Positions 18,135 through 29,091 are shown, counted from the first letter of the stretch. The stretch is DNA of 64,000 nucleotides from Photobacterium salinisoli (GCF_003614885.1 NZ_QZMS01000007.1:1-64000); one strand, 5' to 3'. Notes: generated by a model from the sequence alone, not told the origin. A program made the numbers and translations.

Positions 18135-18560
18135 TTACTTATCGCCGTGGGCTTCCCGCTCTTCCCGCTCAACCTGAGACAGCTTTTTCAGCTTGTTACC
18201 CAACTCCCGGCCCCGTGCCCGAGCAAACAAAATGTTGGCGAAAAAGGCCGCGGTGGTCAGTCCGAGCTCAATCAAAGCCAGCCAGCGCTCCCCGCCATCC
18301 ACCCAAAGCAGTGTCAGGGCATGCAGAAAATAGAACATCAGAATGAAGTTTGCCCATGCGTGGGTATAAGGCTTACCTTGCAGTATGCCTTTCAGCGGGA
18401 GCAGTAAAGGCAGTAGCCACATCCCGGCAACCACATAGTTGTTCAGGTGCGGGTGGGGCGAAATCATGCTCTGCCACAGAAACACCCACAATAGCAGAGA
18501 CAGGTTGGCTGTCAGTGCAAAGTAGCGTAATTTCTGGGTTGAAGGGCTCATCGGTTTCAT
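18135..18560 (-). CDS. DUF2069 family membrane protein
   Basis: A 141-aa protein with four hydrophobic helices (about 17-33, 42-62, 70-88 and 93-110) and a basic C-terminal tail. The LLPLKGILQGKPYTHAWANF stretch is typical of DUF2069. Function unknown. The order DUF2069, WrbA-like flavodoxin and ArsC-like protein is seen in other Vibrionaceae; here they lie within 1.4 kb on one strand and may form an operon. Confidence 0.82.
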   Translation of the reverse strand: MKPMSPSTQKLRYFALTANLSLLLWVFLWQSMISPHPHLNNYVVAGMWLLPLLLPLKGILQGKPYTHAWANFILMFYFLHALTLLWVDGGERWLALIELGLTTAAFFANILFARARGRELGNKLKKLSQVEREEREAHGDK

Positions 18561-18606
18561 ATTGGTATCCGTATCTTAAAACTGCGCAGATGCGACTGGA
18601 TAATAC

Positions 18607-19535
<929 letters not shown>

Positions 19536-19630
19536 AATCTCTCCCGGATTGTTGGTATCTTATTGTTAAGGTAAAGCCTGCCAGAATACGCAGGCTATAT
19601 AACGGACAGTAAGGTCACGAGCCGCTCTGA

Positions 19631-21109
19631 TCAGAGATCGGCAAATCTGGATCGTGCCAGACGCAACTGATCGATGCGTGCGTCATATCTGGCCTGATCC
19701 AGCGAGCCAACATCGACTATCTGGCTGGCCTGAATATAATTCTGGATTGCTTTTTCCCAGTCGCCGCGCAATGCCATCACTTCAGCACGCGCTGCCAGCT
19801 CTCCGTCTCTGCGTCCGATGCCGGCGTAGGCCTTGGCCAGCATACTCCAGCCGTTGACATCGTCAGGGTTATCATAAGTAAAGCGGCTTAACAGCGACAG
19901 GCTGTCTTTCGCCCGGCCGGCTTCAAGATAGGCATGGGCCAGATTGAGTCTGAGTACGGCATTTTCCGGGTTGGATTTGAGCGCTTGCTGTAACCGGTTA
20001 ATGGCGCTGTCATAGCGTTGCTGGAACACATCTAAATCGGTGGCGGAATCAATAAAGAAACGGTTAGACGGCTCTGACTGCAACAGCGGCATCAGCAGTT
20101 CCCGCGCCTGGTCATACTTTCCGCTGTCCATATAGACCAGGGCTTTACCGTAATTCACTGCCATTTTGTTGGCGCCACTTGCTTCTTTTCCTTTACGGTT
20201 GAACCAATCCAGCGCATTACGGCTGTCCAGATTGGCATACCGCGCGATGATTCTGGCCTGAGCCAGCAGATAGCTTTCCGAAACAGGTACACGGCGAGCC
20301 GGGTACTGAGCTGCACGGCTGCGGGTATCTGAGATGCGTGATTCCGGTAAGGGGTGAGTCAGCAGCATAGCTGGAGGCGTGCTGGCATACCGGTACTGGT
20401 CTGCCATGCGGCCAAAAAAGCCGGGCATAGCCTGAACATCAAACCCGGCTTTGGCTAAGGTTGCGATACCGATACGGTCAGCTTCCATCTCATTGCTGCG
20501 GGTATAGTTTATCTGGCCTTGCACCGAGGCGGCGGTAGTTGCCTGCATAGCAGCAATACCCGCTTCCGGCGCCGCAATTGCCAGCATAAGAGAGCCAATC
20601 AGAGCAGCCATAGTGGCCGGGGATTTTTTTGCCTGATCTTCCATGCTTCTGGCCAGATGGCGCTGAGTAATGTGGGCAATTTCGTGTGCCATGACAGAAG
20701 CCAGCTCACTCTCACTTTGGGCATGCAGGAACAGCCCGCTGTGCAGCGCAACGTGGCCGCCAAAAAAGGCAAAGGCGTTTACTTCACGATTCTGAATCAG
20801 GAAAAATTCAAACGGCGTGCGCACATCCTGCGCATTGGCTACCAATTTGTGTCCCAGATCTCTGACATATTCGGCTAGCAAAGGGTCATTAATGATAGGT
20901 TTACTGGACCGTAGTAAGCGCATGTAGGCATCGCCGTATTCCAGCTCTTTTTCGATTGTCAGTGTCGCGGCAGCCGTTGTCCCGATCTCAGGCAGATCGT
21001 CCAAAGATGCCTCGGCCCAGCTCGCTGGCGCTGTGCTAAGCAGAGCACACAGCAGCAAACAAACTGGTTTTTTGACAAATCGACGCTTAGAAAAGGTGAT
21101 CATCTTCAT
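19631..21109 (-). CDS. bepA: Beta-barrel assembly-enhancing protease BepA
   Basis: A 492-aa periplasmic M48 metalloprotease/chaperone (YfgC) that helps LptD and BAM substrates mature or degrades them. A signal peptide covers about the first 32 residues. The zinc motif HEIAH is at about 142-146, and the third ligand is in the following NEMEADRIG. The C-terminal half is TPR repeats and ends in the ARYDARIDQLR block shared with E. coli. The exact start is uncertain; the ATG at 21109 or at 21103 begins the signal peptide better than an upstream TTG. It is divergent from a TusA-like gene. Confidence 0.95.
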   Translation of the reverse strand: MKMITFSKRRFVKKPVCLLLCALLSTAPASWAEASLDDLPEIGTTAAATLTIEKELEYGDAYMRLLRSSKPIINDPLLAEYVRDLGHKLVANAQDVRTPFEFFLIQNREVNAFAFFGGHVALHSGLFLHAQSESELASVMAHEIAHITQRHLARSMEDQAKKSPATMAALIGSLMLAIAAPEAGIAAMQATTAASVQGQINYTRSNEMEADRIGIATLAKAGFDVQAMPGFFGRMADQYRYASTPPAMLLTHPLPESRISDTRSRAAQYPARRVPVSESYLLAQARIIARYANLDSRNALDWFNRKGKEASGANKMAVNYGKALVYMDSGKYDQARELLMPLLQSEPSNRFFIDSATDLDVFQQRYDSAINRLQQALKSNPENAVLRLNLAHAYLEAGRAKDSLSLLSRFTYDNPDDVNGWSMLAKAYAGIGRRDGELAARAEVMALRGDWEKAIQNYIQASQIVDVGSLDQARYDARIDQLRLARSRFADL

Positions 21110-21260
21110 TTGTATGTTGTTATTCCGGTTGCTGCGGGATTTGCAGTAAATCAATCTGCGCGCTTACAGGTATGACAACAAAAGCTCCAGGGTGTTTCTT
21201 TCTTGTCGTCATAATGTTATTTACAATAACTTGTTGGATAATAACCGCCTGTGCCTGAGA

Positions 21261-21488
21261 ATGGAAATACCTAAGCTGGATTTAACCGATACCCGCTGCC
21301 CGCTGGCCTTACTGATGGCAAAACGCACTTGCTGTCAGCTTAAAGCAGGGCAGCCATTAGAGATACATATCTGCGATGCCGGCTCAAGGAAAGATATACC
21401 ACGCTATTTGTTGAATCATGGGTTTCAGGTTCAGGTTCAATCAGATAACCCCAAGTTACTCGTAATTACCGTTACTAGAAGGTTGTGA
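21261..21488 (+). CDS. TusA/SirA family sulfurtransferase-like protein
   Basis: A 75-aa protein. The DTRCPLALLMAKR segment holds the conserved TusA cysteine followed by Pro and the helix that carries it; the C-terminal half is the usual beta strands. The ATG at 21261 gives the normal family length; an upstream in-frame start at 21192 would add 23 unrelated residues. The stop is 7 bases before perM, so both are likely on one mRNA. The substrate is unknown; the gene is absent between bepA and perM in E. coli but common in Vibrio. Confidence 0.82.
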   Translation: MEIPKLDLTDTRCPLALLMAKRTCCQLKAGQPLEIHICDAGSRKDIPRYLLNHGFQVQVQSDNPKLLVITVTRRL

Positions 21489-21495
21489 TGCTCAT

Positions 21496-22563
21496 ATGCT
21501 CGAAATGATTAGTCGTTGGTATCAGCGCAGATTTTCTGACCCTCATGCGGTCAGTTTGGTGGCGATCCTCTTGGTAGGTTTCATCACTATTTATTTTTTC
21601 GGCAACCTTATTGCACCTTTGCTTGCCGCCATAGTACTGGCTTACTTACTTGAATGGCCGGTGATGTATCTGACCCGGATGAAAGTGCCACGAACACTGG
21701 CTGTGACTCTGGTGCTATTACTGTTTTCCGGGTTGATGGTGATGGCTGTTTTTGTGCTGATTCCGATAATTTGGCACCAGGTCAGTAATTTAATCTCTGA
21801 TGTGCCAAGCATGTTTAACGATCTGCAGCATTATGTGTCCAGCCTGCCAGAGCGATACCCTGAAATGGTTCAGCCGGAGCAGATAACAACTGTGATGAAC
21901 AACCTTCGCGCTAAAGTGCTGGGTATGGGCGAGAGTGCGCTGAAAGGCTCAGTGGCATCGTTACTGAGTCTGGCTACACTGGCGGTCTATCTGATTCTGG
22001 TACCGTTACTGGTCTTTTTCTTGTTGAAAGACAAGGATGAGATGCTCAGTGCCTTCAGCCGAATCCTACCCCGTAATCGCCGTCTGGCCAGTAAGGTCGG
22101 CGCTGAGATGAACCAGCAGATTTCAAATTATATCAGGGGCAAGGTCACTGAAATCATTATTGTTGGCACTGTCAGTTACATCACTTTTGCGCTGCTTGAT
22201 TTACGCTATGCCCTGTTACTGGCGGTACTGGTGGGTTTCTCGGTTTTGATCCCATATATAGGTGCAGCTGCGGTGACTTTGCCTGTTGCTATGGTCGGGC
22301 TGTTCCAATGGGGGCTGACGCCAGACTTTTGGTGGCTGCTGGTGGCTTACGGCATTATTCAGACACTCGATGGTAATGTGCTGGTTCCCGTCCTCTTTTC
22401 TGAAGCCGTGAATCTTCATCCGGTCGCTATCATTATTTCCGTGCTGGTCTTTGGCGGGCTATGGGGCTTCTGGGGCGTTTTCTTTGCGATACCGTTAGCC
22501 ACACTGGTGAAGGCCGTCTGGAATGCATTACCGGCCACAGATTATGGCGAAGAAACCGATTAA
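21496..22563 (+). CDS. perM: AI-2E family transporter PerM
   Basis: A 355-aa inner-membrane permease. It shares MLEM..WY.RRFSDP at the start, IAPLLAAIVLAYLLEWP, the RGKVTEIIIVG region, GFSVLIPYIGA and the VLVPVLFSEAVNLHP/FGGLWGFWGVFFAIPLATL blocks with E. coli PerM. Seven to eight hydrophobic segments are visible. Transported solute unknown; family members export peptides, AI-2 or ions. It is adjacent to bepA and bcp as in E. coli. Confidence 0.93.
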   Translation: MLEMISRWYQRRFSDPHAVSLVAILLVGFITIYFFGNLIAPLLAAIVLAYLLEWPVMYLTRMKVPRTLAVTLVLLLFSGLMVMAVFVLIPIIWHQVSNLISDVPSMFNDLQHYVSSLPERYPEMVQPEQITTVMNNLRAKVLGMGESALKGSVASLLSLATLAVYLILVPLLVFFLLKDKDEMLSAFSRILPRNRRLASKVGAEMNQQISNYIRGKVTEIIIVGTVSYITFALLDLRYALLLAVLVGFSVLIPYIGAAAVTLPVAMVGLFQWGLTPDFWWLLVAYGIIQTLDGNVLVPVLFSEAVNLHPVAIIISVLVFGGLWGFWGVFFAIPLATLVKAVWNALPATDYGEETD

Positions 22564-22598
22564 CCATCACGTAGCTGGTCATCACACAGGGAGGTTGG

Positions 22599-23465
22599 GT
22601 GAATATATCCGTGAAGATATTGCTGCTGACCGGGCTGGCGATGCTGGCGTTTGCTGCCAATTCACTGCTCAACCGGGTGGCCTTGTCTGATACTGCAATC
22701 GATCCTGCCAGTTTTACTCTGTTTCGTTTACTGGCGGGAGCTCTGTTCTTATGGTGCATTCACGCTTACAGCCATTCAGGTAAGAAGCACAAAGAGAGTG
22801 TAGGAGGCAACTGGATTGCTGCCCTGGCACTCTTCATCTATGCTGCCGGCTTTTCTTTTGCTTATCTCAGCCTGACGGCGGCAACTGGCGCATTGCTGCT
22901 GTTTGCTGCGGTGCAAATTACCATGATGGCCGTTGCGCTGAGCAGAGGTGAAAGGCTGAACTTCTTGCAAATGTTCGGTTTTACACTTTCCCTGGCAGGA
23001 CTGGTGCTGCTTTTGTTACCCGGTGTGTCAGCGCCTTCCTGGCAGGGAACTGTTCTGATGCTGATAGCGGGGGTGGCCTGGGGAACATATACCTTACTAG
23101 GTAAAAGTGCCACAGATCCGATCCAGACGACGGCAGGGAACTTTTTACGGGCAATCCCCTTCGCCTTGCTGTGCTGGCTCGTTTGGGGGACAACTGAGCT
23201 GGATGCGCTCGGGGTGTGGTATGCCGTACTTTCCGGCGGGATAGCCTCAGGCGTCGGTTATGCGATTTGGTATAGTGTCTTGCCCTCGCTGAGCGCAATG
23301 ATAGCGGCGACCGTTCAGCTCAGCGTGCCTGTGCTGGCGGCTATAGGGGGTGTGCTGGTGTTATCTGAGTCGGTGACATTACGTCTGTTGCTTGCTTCGA
23401 TGGCGATTCTGGGAGGAATCGCCATCGTTATTGGTGCCAGGAAAGTGCCGGGTTCGAAACCCTGA
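22599..23465 (+). CDS. EamA/DMT family transporter
   Basis: A 288-aa protein with ten hydrophobic segments arranged as two EamA repeats (about 8-135 and 150-285). The first repeat contains FTLFRLLAGALFLW, the second GNFLRAIPFALLCWL. It begins with GTG at 22599, 8 bases after a GGGAGG site. Substrates of this family range from amino acids to metabolites and cannot be told here. It lies 35 bases after perM. A weak terminator follows. Confidence 0.85.
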   Translation: MNISVKILLLTGLAMLAFAANSLLNRVALSDTAIDPASFTLFRLLAGALFLWCIHAYSHSGKKHKESVGGNWIAALALFIYAAGFSFAYLSLTAATGALLLFAAVQITMMAVALSRGERLNFLQMFGFTLSLAGLVLLLLPGVSAPSWQGTVLMLIAGVAWGTYTLLGKSATDPIQTTAGNFLRAIPFALLCWLVWGTTELDALGVWYAVLSGGIASGVGYAIWYSVLPSLSAMIAATVQLSVPVLAAIGGVLVLSESVTLRLLLASMAILGGIAIVIGARKVPGSKP

Positions 23466-23477
23466 TCCTTGAACTAC

Positions 23478-23500
23478 AAGGGCCGTATTGACGGCCTTTG
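23478..23500. terminator. Weak terminator between EamA transporter and bcp
   Basis: AAGGGCCGT/ACGGCCTTT hairpin between converging genes. The T-run is short (three T), so its strength is doubtful. Confidence 0.5.
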
Positions 23501-23516
23501 CTGAGCACCTGCAGGA

Positions 23517-23987
23517 TTAGCTGTTGCCATTCAGGTAGGCCAGCACGACCTCGTGATGATCTTTGGTTTTAAACTTATTAAAGACATGTTCAATGACACC
23601 GTCTTCGTTAATCAGAAAGCTGATACGGTGCAGGCCATCGTACACCTTGCCCATGAATTTTTTCTCGCCCCATACGCCAAACTGTTCGGCAACAGCATGA
23701 TCTTCATCAGAGAGCAGGGTGAAGTTCAGGTTGTCGCGCTCGATGAATTTAGGCAGACGTTTGACCGGATCGATACTGATTCCCAGTACTACGACGTTCA
23801 GCGCATCCAGCTCAGATTTGCTGTCGCGTAATCCGCAGGCTTGCACTGTGCAGCCCGGGGTCATGGCCTTAGGATAAAAATACGCGAGTACTTTTTTACC
23901 ATTGAAATCGTTCAGGCTGACAGGCGCACCATTCTGATCTGGCAGAGTGAAGTCAGGCGCAGGCGTACCTGCAGTCAAGGTTTGCAT
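23517..23987 (-). CDS. bcp: Thioredoxin-dependent thiol peroxidase Bcp
   Basis: A 156-aa peroxiredoxin of the BCP/PrxQ group. The motif MTPGCTVQACGLRD holds the peroxidatic Cys and the resolving Cys five residues later, the spacing seen in E. coli Bcp. Start: the ATG at 23987 gives MQTLTAGTPAPDFTLPDQ with AAGGA upstream; an in-frame start 81 bases upstream overlaps gcvR. It follows gcvR on the same strand by 23 bases, as in E. coli. Confidence 0.96.
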   Translation of the reverse strand: MQTLTAGTPAPDFTLPDQNGAPVSLNDFNGKKVLAYFYPKAMTPGCTVQACGLRDSKSELDALNVVVLGISIDPVKRLPKFIERDNLNFTLLSDEDHAVAEQFGVWGEKKFMGKVYDGLHRISFLINEDGVIEHVFNKFKTKDHHEVVLAYLNGNS

Positions 23988-24010
23988 GTGTCGTTCCTTA
24001 TTCTTTGAGG

Positions 24011-24553
24011 TTACTTGGGTAAATGACCGGTAAAGGTTACCGTGCCTGTGACTTGCACAGTCTGGCACAGGGCTTCAAATTCTTCCTGCAAGGACATCAG
24101 ATTACAGCCTTCGGGCAGGTTAGTGCTGAGTTGCAAGGTGAGCTGGTCTTGCTCGCCGTTACCTTCATCTTCCTGAGAGTGGGCACTGAGTGCTGAAATG
24201 TCTATCTGGCGGCTGGCACAGAAATGGGTGAATTTTTCTATCAGACCCGGTGCATCATTGCCTTCAATGTGGAAGTCGGCAGTATAGGGATAAAAGCGGT
24301 GCTCGTGCTTGGTGGTTCTTTTCATAACGGTCAGCAGGTCAAACTGCTGGGCCTGAAGCGGCAGGGTTGCTTCAACCTTGGCAATCGATGCTGCCGTGCC
24401 TGACAGTAAAAGTATGAAGGTAAATTCACTGCCAAAAATAGCCAGTCTGCTGTCTTCAATATTGCAGCCGCTGAGTGAGATGTGTCGGGTAATTTCATCA
24501 GTTATACCCGGGCGATCTGAGCCGATTGCGGTGATAACGAGGTAGTGTTCCAT
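24011..24553 (-). CDS. gcvR: Glycine cleavage system transcriptional repressor GcvR
   Basis: A 180-aa protein made of two ACT domains. The first starts YLVITAIGSDRPGITDEI and the second FHIEGNDAPGLIEKFTHF. In E. coli GcvR binds glycine and antagonises GcvA at the gcvTHP promoter. It carries no DNA-binding domain, like its relatives. It is divergent from dapA across 288 bases and followed by bcp, as in E. coli. Confidence 0.93.
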   Translation of the reverse strand: MEHYLVITAIGSDRPGITDEITRHISLSGCNIEDSRLAIFGSEFTFILLLSGTAASIAKVEATLPLQAQQFDLLTVMKRTTKHEHRFYPYTADFHIEGNDAPGLIEKFTHFCASRQIDISALSAHSQEDEGNGEQDQLTLQLSTNLPEGCNLMSLQEEFEALCQTVQVTGTVTFTGHLPK

Positions 24554-24841
24554 ACAGTTTCACAATGATGACCTTTATGTTTGCATGGTAGCACAGCCCA
24601 CTTATCTCCTGCCATGAAGTTACCTGTGCAAATGATGATATTGTTATGATTGATATATTTTGTTGTTAAATTCGCTGGCCTTGGTGCAAGTCACTGGTTT
24701 AATCCACTTTTGACAGGGGATCACAGGACAGAATTAACGAACAGGATATGGCCAGGTATGACAGCTATTTTACATTCTACTTGCTTGTGTTTACTGCCAC
24801 TGAAAAGTACCATGAGAAATCAATAAAAAAGGGAGATCGAC

Positions 24842-25738
24842 ATGTTTACTGGTAGCATGGTAGCGCTAGTTACGCCCTTGGATGAAGTCGGCGAAGTTGA
24901 TTACGCCAGTCTGAAATCCTTGGTTGAATATCATATTGCAGCGGGTACAGACGCGATTGTCGCAGTCGGTACCACAGGTGAGTCGGCGACTCTGACGGTT
25001 GAAGAGCACGTCAAAGTTGTGCTGAAGACTGTTGATTTTGCACAGGGCCGTATCCCAATTATTGCCGGTACAGGCGCCAATGCCACCCATGAAGCCATCA
25101 CTTTTAGCAAACTATTCTCGGGTACGGGTGTAGCCGCTTGTCTGACCGTCACACCGTATTACAACAAACCGACTCAGGAAGGTTTGTATCAGCATTTTAA
25201 AGCGATTTCCGAAGCCACCGATCTGCCTCAGATTCTGTATAACGTACCAGGTCGTACGTCGGTGGACATGTTGCCAGAAACCGTTGCCCGCCTGTCTAAA
25301 CTGGATAACATTATCGGCGTCAAAGATGCGACAGGTGATTTATCCCGAGTGGAAAAAACACGGGAACTTTGTGGTAAAGATTTCCTCCAATTCAGCGGTG
25401 ATGATGCAACAGGTCTGGAATTTGTGGCACGCGGTGGTCACGGCGTGATTTCTGTGACGGCAAATATTGCAGCACCAGATATGGCAACTATGTTCCAGCT
25501 GGCCTTGAAAGGGCAACTGGACGAGGCGAAAGCCATCGATGCTAAACTGATGCCGCTGCACAAGCACCTGTTTGTTGAGTCCAATCCCATTCCGGTGAAA
25601 TGGGCAGCACAAAAGCTTGGACTGATTCAGCACGGCACACTGCGTTTACCATTGACGCCCCTGAGCAAAGAGGCTGAACCTGTGGTGCTGCAAGCGTTGA
25701 AAGATGCGAAACTGCTGCCTTCACTGGCTACCGCATAG
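24842..25738 (+). CDS. dapA: 4-hydroxy-tetrahydrodipicolinate synthase
   Basis: A 298-aa TIM-barrel aldolase that condenses pyruvate with aspartate semialdehyde, the first step of the lysine/diaminopimelate branch. GTTGESATL (substrate Thr pair), the [10 protein letters not shown] tyrosine and the Schiff-base Lys in [10 protein letters not shown] are intact. E. coli DapA has 292 residues. GGGAG precedes the ATG. bamC begins 18 bases downstream, so both are probably cotranscribed as in E. coli dapA-bamC. The 288 bases upstream hold no recognisable lysine riboswitch. Confidence 0.98.
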   Translation: MFTGSMVALVTPLDEVGEVDYASLKSLVEYHIAAGTDAIVAVGTTGESATLTVEEHVKVVLKTVDFAQGRIPIIAGTGANATHEAITFSKLFSGTGVAACLTVTPYYNKPTQEGLYQHFKAISEATDLPQILYNVPGRTSVDMLPETVARLSKLDNIIGVKDATGDLSRVEKTRELCGKDFLQFSGDDATGLEFVARGGHGVISVTANIAAPDMATMFQLALKGQLDEAKAIDAKLMPLHKHLFVESNPIPVKWAAQKLGLIQHGTLRLPLTPLSKEAEPVVLQALKDAKLLPSLATA

Positions 25739-25755
25739 GAACGTAAGAACTCTAC

Positions 25756-26787
25756 ATGAATGTGAATTACAGGTTGGCAGTTACGGCTGTCATGGTAGCT
25801 GCTCTGGCTGGCTGTTCAGGCAGCGCAGAGCGACGCCGACAGGCTAATCAGGATTTTAACTATCTGGAAACAGCGCCGTTAAGTAGCTGGAACAGCCCTA
25901 GTGGCTCTGCGGCGACGGTGTCGAACGAGTATGCGATACCGTCTAAAGAATACCCGGGTGCGATTGGCAGAGCCGTTGACATTCGTCCTCCGCAGCAAGT
26001 TCTGGCCCTGATCCCTGGTGCCAGAACCGCACATAACAGTGATGGTACCGTTAGTCTGCAGCTCGTGAATTCAGCTGAACTGGACGAGTTGTGGACACTG
26101 ACCAAACGTATGGCTACTGAGCGCAATATTGCTCTGGATGTAAATACGGCTCAGACGCTTGAGACTGGGTGGGTGAGCTGGAACAATGAAGACGAAGATA
26201 CTGAGATAAGCAGTCGTTATCGGATTTCCCGTTCCAGTGCCAACGACCAGAACCTGTATACCATCAAGCTGCTCGACTGGCGTGAAGGCGGTGTAGAGAA
26301 ACCTGTCAGTATGGTTAATCAGGAGCGTTACAGCATTCTGATGACCAACCTGGTGATGGCTAAATACGATGCTTATGAGCGAGAGAAAGCAAGGTTACGC
26401 GCTGAGGAGCTGGTGAAACAGATCCCCATCACTATGGGGCAGGATCGTAGCGGCTTACCTGTGATTATCGCCCGCGCACCTTATAACGTGTTCTGGGAGC
26501 GTCTGCCAAGTCTGTTGCAGACACTGGGCTTTACTATCGACGGGCGAAATCGCTCGCAAGGTACGATCGATGTGAGCTTCCGTAACCCGGATGACAGTTT
26601 CTGGGTCGATTTAGGTATTCAGCCTCTGCAGCTGGAAAACCGCGATTATAAGTTGCAGCTGGGTGATTTGGGCAACCGGACTTCAATTACAGTGACAGAT
26701 GAAGACGGAAAACCTATCACAGAAGCAGCGTTAGAAAGTATTGCTCCGGTATTAGCCGCTGTGATTGACAAAGATAATCAGCAGTAA
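25756..26787 (+). CDS. bamC: Outer membrane assembly lipoprotein BamC
   Basis: A 343-aa lipoprotein of the BAM complex that inserts outer-membrane beta-barrel proteins. The signal peptide ends in the lipobox ALAGC with Cys20. Two helix-grip domains follow, with QVLALIPGARTAHNSDGT and the C-terminal GRNRSQGTIDVSF blocks typical of BamC/NlpB. Length is that of E. coli BamC (344). It ends the dapA-bamC operon before a strong terminator. Confidence 0.95.
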   Translation: MNVNYRLAVTAVMVAALAGCSGSAERRRQANQDFNYLETAPLSSWNSPSGSAATVSNEYAIPSKEYPGAIGRAVDIRPPQQVLALIPGARTAHNSDGTVSLQLVNSAELDELWTLTKRMATERNIALDVNTAQTLETGWVSWNNEDEDTEISSRYRISRSSANDQNLYTIKLLDWREGGVEKPVSMVNQERYSILMTNLVMAKYDAYEREKARLRAEELVKQIPITMGQDRSGLPVIIARAPYNVFWERLPSLLQTLGFTIDGRNRSQGTIDVSFRNPDDSFWVDLGIQPLQLENRDYKLQLGDLGNRTSITVTDEDGKPITEAALESIAPVLAAVIDKDNQQ

Positions 26788-26839
26788 TTATCTGCTATTT
26801 GCTTGCTCTGCAACACAATCTTGAAAAAGCGACCTCAAT

Positions 26840-26884
26840 AAAAAACGCTTCGGCATCTGAAAGGATTGCCGAAGCGTTTTTTTA
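26840..26884. terminator. Bidirectional Rho-independent terminator
   Basis: AAAAACGCTTCGGCA/TGCCGAAGCGTTTTT long hairpin between the converging bamC and lipA genes. Confidence 0.92.
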
Positions 26885-26925
26885 GGTATGGATAAGAGAA
26901 AGGATCTTCTCTGTTATCGCATGTC

Positions 26926-27897
26926 TTATTTCACTTCTTCGCCTTTTGCCTGCAGATCTGCATGGTATGACGAACGAACAAAAGGCCCGCAGGCGGCATG
27001 GGTAAAGCCCAGCTCCAGTGCGATTTCTTTCAGTTCATCAAACTCTGAAGGCGGTACATAACGTTCAACCGGCAAGTGGTGACGGCTTGGAGCCAGATAC
27101 TGGCCAAGTGTCAGCATGGTGACACCGTGCGCACGAAGATCTTTCAGGACTTCCACAATTTCTTCTTTGGTTTCACCCAGTCCCATCATCAGACCAGACT
27201 TGGTCGGCACGTCGGGATGCATTTCACCAAACTTTTTCAGCAAATCCAGTGACCACTGGTAGTTGGCACCCGGGCGGGCCTTGCGGTACAGGCGCGGTGC
27301 GGTTTCCAGGTTATGGTTGAAAACATCAGGCGGGTTATCGCGCAGGATGTCCAGTGCATGATCCATACGGCCACGGAAGTCGGGTACCAGAGTTTCGATT
27401 TTGATGTCAGGGTTTTTCACCCGGATTTCACGGATGCAGTCAGCAAAGTGTTGAGCGCCACCGTCACGCAGATCATCACGGTCAACTGAGGTGACGACCA
27501 CATAGCGCAGTTTCATGTCGGCGATGGTCTGAGAAAGCTGTACCGGCTCTTCGGCATTCGGCGGCAAAGGGCGGCCATGGGCAACATCGCAGAACGGGCA
27601 GCGGCGTGTACAGATAGCCCCCAGGATCATGAAAGTCGCAGTACCGTGACTGAAACACTCTGCCAGGTTAGGGCAAGAAGCTTCCTCACACACAGAGTGG
27701 AGGTTGTTCTTGCGCATTGCCGCTTTGATATCCTGAATACGCTGAGTGTCGGCCGGAAGCTTGATTTTCATCCATTCTGGCTTACGCAGCATTTCGCGAG
27801 GCTTTTCCTCTGCTTCCATGTTGCGTACAGGAATCAGGGCCATTTTATCGGCGTCACGGTATTTGACACCAGGTTCAATTACGATCGGTTTGCTCAT
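26926..27897 (-). CDS. lipA: Lipoyl synthase
   Basis: A 323-aa radical-SAM enzyme that inserts two sulfurs into octanoyl groups on lipoyl domains. Both iron-sulfur cluster motifs are present: C70, C75 and C81 in [12 protein letters not shown] for the auxiliary cluster, and C96, C100 and C103 in CTRRCPFC for the radical-SAM cluster. The start is the ATG at 27897 ([13 protein letters not shown]) with GGAAAG upstream; an in-frame start 24 bases further upstream runs into the lipB end. It lies 2 bases from lipB. Confidence 0.97.
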   Translation of the reverse strand: MSKPIVIEPGVKYRDADKMALIPVRNMEAEEKPREMLRKPEWMKIKLPADTQRIQDIKAAMRKNNLHSVCEEASCPNLAECFSHGTATFMILGAICTRRCPFCDVAHGRPLPPNAEEPVQLSQTIADMKLRYVVVTSVDRDDLRDGGAQHFADCIREIRVKNPDIKIETLVPDFRGRMDHALDILRDNPPDVFNHNLETAPRLYRKARPGANYQWSLDLLKKFGEMHPDVPTKSGLMMGLGETKEEIVEVLKDLRAHGVTMLTLGQYLAPSRHHLPVERYVPPSEFDELKEIALELGFTHAACGPFVRSSYHADLQAKGEEVK

Positions 27898-27899
27898 GA

Positions 27900-28544
27900 T
27901 TAATTGCTTTCCGTTGTCCACTCTATGCTCTGGTAATCGAGCAGTTTCACTAACTCATCGACAAGTACAGGTTGCACGTCAGCCAGTTCTGTCGGGCCAT
28001 TTAGCCTGGCTAGCTGAGTCATTTCCATACCCGCATAGCCGCAGGGATTAATACGCAGAAAAGGTGTTAAATCCATGTCGACATTAAGAGCCAGGCCATG
28101 AAAAGAACAGCCGCGACGGATACGTAGGCCGAGTGAGCAGATTTTTTTACCGTCGACATACACGCCAGGTGCATCAGGACGGGCGTTGGATGCTACTCCG
28201 AAGCGGGATAGCGTGTTGATTACGGTGTTTTCAATGTGCGTGACCAGCTCGCGAACGCCAAGTTTGTGGCGACGCAGGTCAATCAACAGATACATCATTT
28301 GTTGTCCGGGACCATGATAGGTCACCTGTCCGCCACGGTCACTCTGAAAAATCGGGATGTCACCGGGATTGAGCACGTGTTCAGCTTTGCCGGCCTGACC
28401 CTGTGTAAAGACGGGAAGGTGCTCGACCAGCCAGATTTCGTCGACAGTATCGTCATCACGATTGGCGGTAAACTGATGCATGGCCTCATAAGTGATAGAG
28501 TAGTCTATCAGGCCCAGATTGCGGACAATGAGATTTCGTTGCAC
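27900..28544 (-). CDS. lipB: Octanoyl-[ACP]:protein N-octanoyltransferase
   Basis: A 214-aa enzyme that moves octanoate from acyl carrier protein to lipoyl domains. [15 protein letters not shown], the [14 protein letters not shown] stretch, [18 protein letters not shown] and the catalytic Cys in [10 protein letters not shown] are intact. It begins with GTG at 28544; an overlapping out-of-frame ATG lies three bases upstream. lipA follows immediately. The ybeD-lipB-lipA order is that of E. coli. Confidence 0.95.
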   Translation of the reverse strand: MQRNLIVRNLGLIDYSITYEAMHQFTANRDDDTVDEIWLVEHLPVFTQGQAGKAEHVLNPGDIPIFQSDRGGQVTYHGPGQQMMYLLIDLRRHKLGVRELVTHIENTVINTLSRFGVASNARPDAPGVYVDGKKICSLGLRIRRGCSFHGLALNVDMDLTPFLRINPCGYAGMEMTQLARLNGPTELADVQPVLVDELVKLLDYQSIEWTTESN

Positions 28545-28659
28545 ATTTCACCCATGCTGTCTGTCGGTCTCAGCTGAGAGCCGTTCGAGACCAATAATGG
28601 TGCATTATAAATCGAAGCGGCTGAAATTTCAGCCGCCAATTGTTCGGTAAGACCAGGTA

Positions 28660-28935
28660 TCAGAGCACGACGCGAACAATGTCGATCTCACCCAGCTCTT
28701 TATATAGGGTTTCAACCTGCTCAATATGAGTCGCTGTGATAGTGATAGACACGGCACTGTAGGTCCCTTTTCCGCTTGGTTTCACGGTTGGGGTATAATC
28801 CCCAGGAGCGTGCCGCTGTACTACTCCCACGACTAAATCAGGCAGCTCAGGCTTATTAAAGCCCATAACCTTGAAAGAAAACTGACAAGGGAACTCGAGT
28901 AAATCTTTAAGTTTTGGCTGTTCTTGCTGTTGCAT
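28660..28935 (-). CDS. ybeD: DUF493 family protein YbeD
   Basis: A 91-aa ACT-like fold protein. [17 protein letters not shown] and [23 protein letters not shown] match E. coli YbeD (87 aa) closely. Start at the ATG at 28935 with GGGAG 6 bases upstream. The role is not established; it sits between dacA and lipB as in E. coli, and the same arrangement has led to proposals of a link with lipoate metabolism. Confidence 0.93.
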   Translation of the reverse strand: MQQQEQPKLKDLLEFPCQFSFKVMGFNKPELPDLVVGVVQRHAPGDYTPTVKPSGKGTYSAVSITITATHIEQVETLYKELGEIDIVRVVL

Positions 28936-29051
28936 GCTGAACTCCCAGGAAGGTATGCGGTATATCACAAATTAGGCCAGCATATTAATGGCTCGCAGTC
29001 CATAACACAAGTCAAGCATAGGGGCAGGGTAGCAGCCTTGGCGCTAAAAAG

Positions 29052-29078
29052 AAAAAGGACAGCAAGGCTGTCCTTTTG
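29052..29078 (-). terminator. Rho-independent terminator after dacA
   Basis: On the minus strand AAAGGACAGC/GCTGTCCTTT followed by a T-rich tract (TTTTTCTTTTT). It lies 14 bases beyond the dacA stop. Confidence 0.85.
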
Positions 29079-29091
29079 TATAAGCGGTGGC

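Noticed and set aside
24554..24841. Lysine riboswitch upstream of dapA
   Set aside because: No recognisable conserved core or terminator/antiterminator pair is visible in this AT-rich 288-base region.
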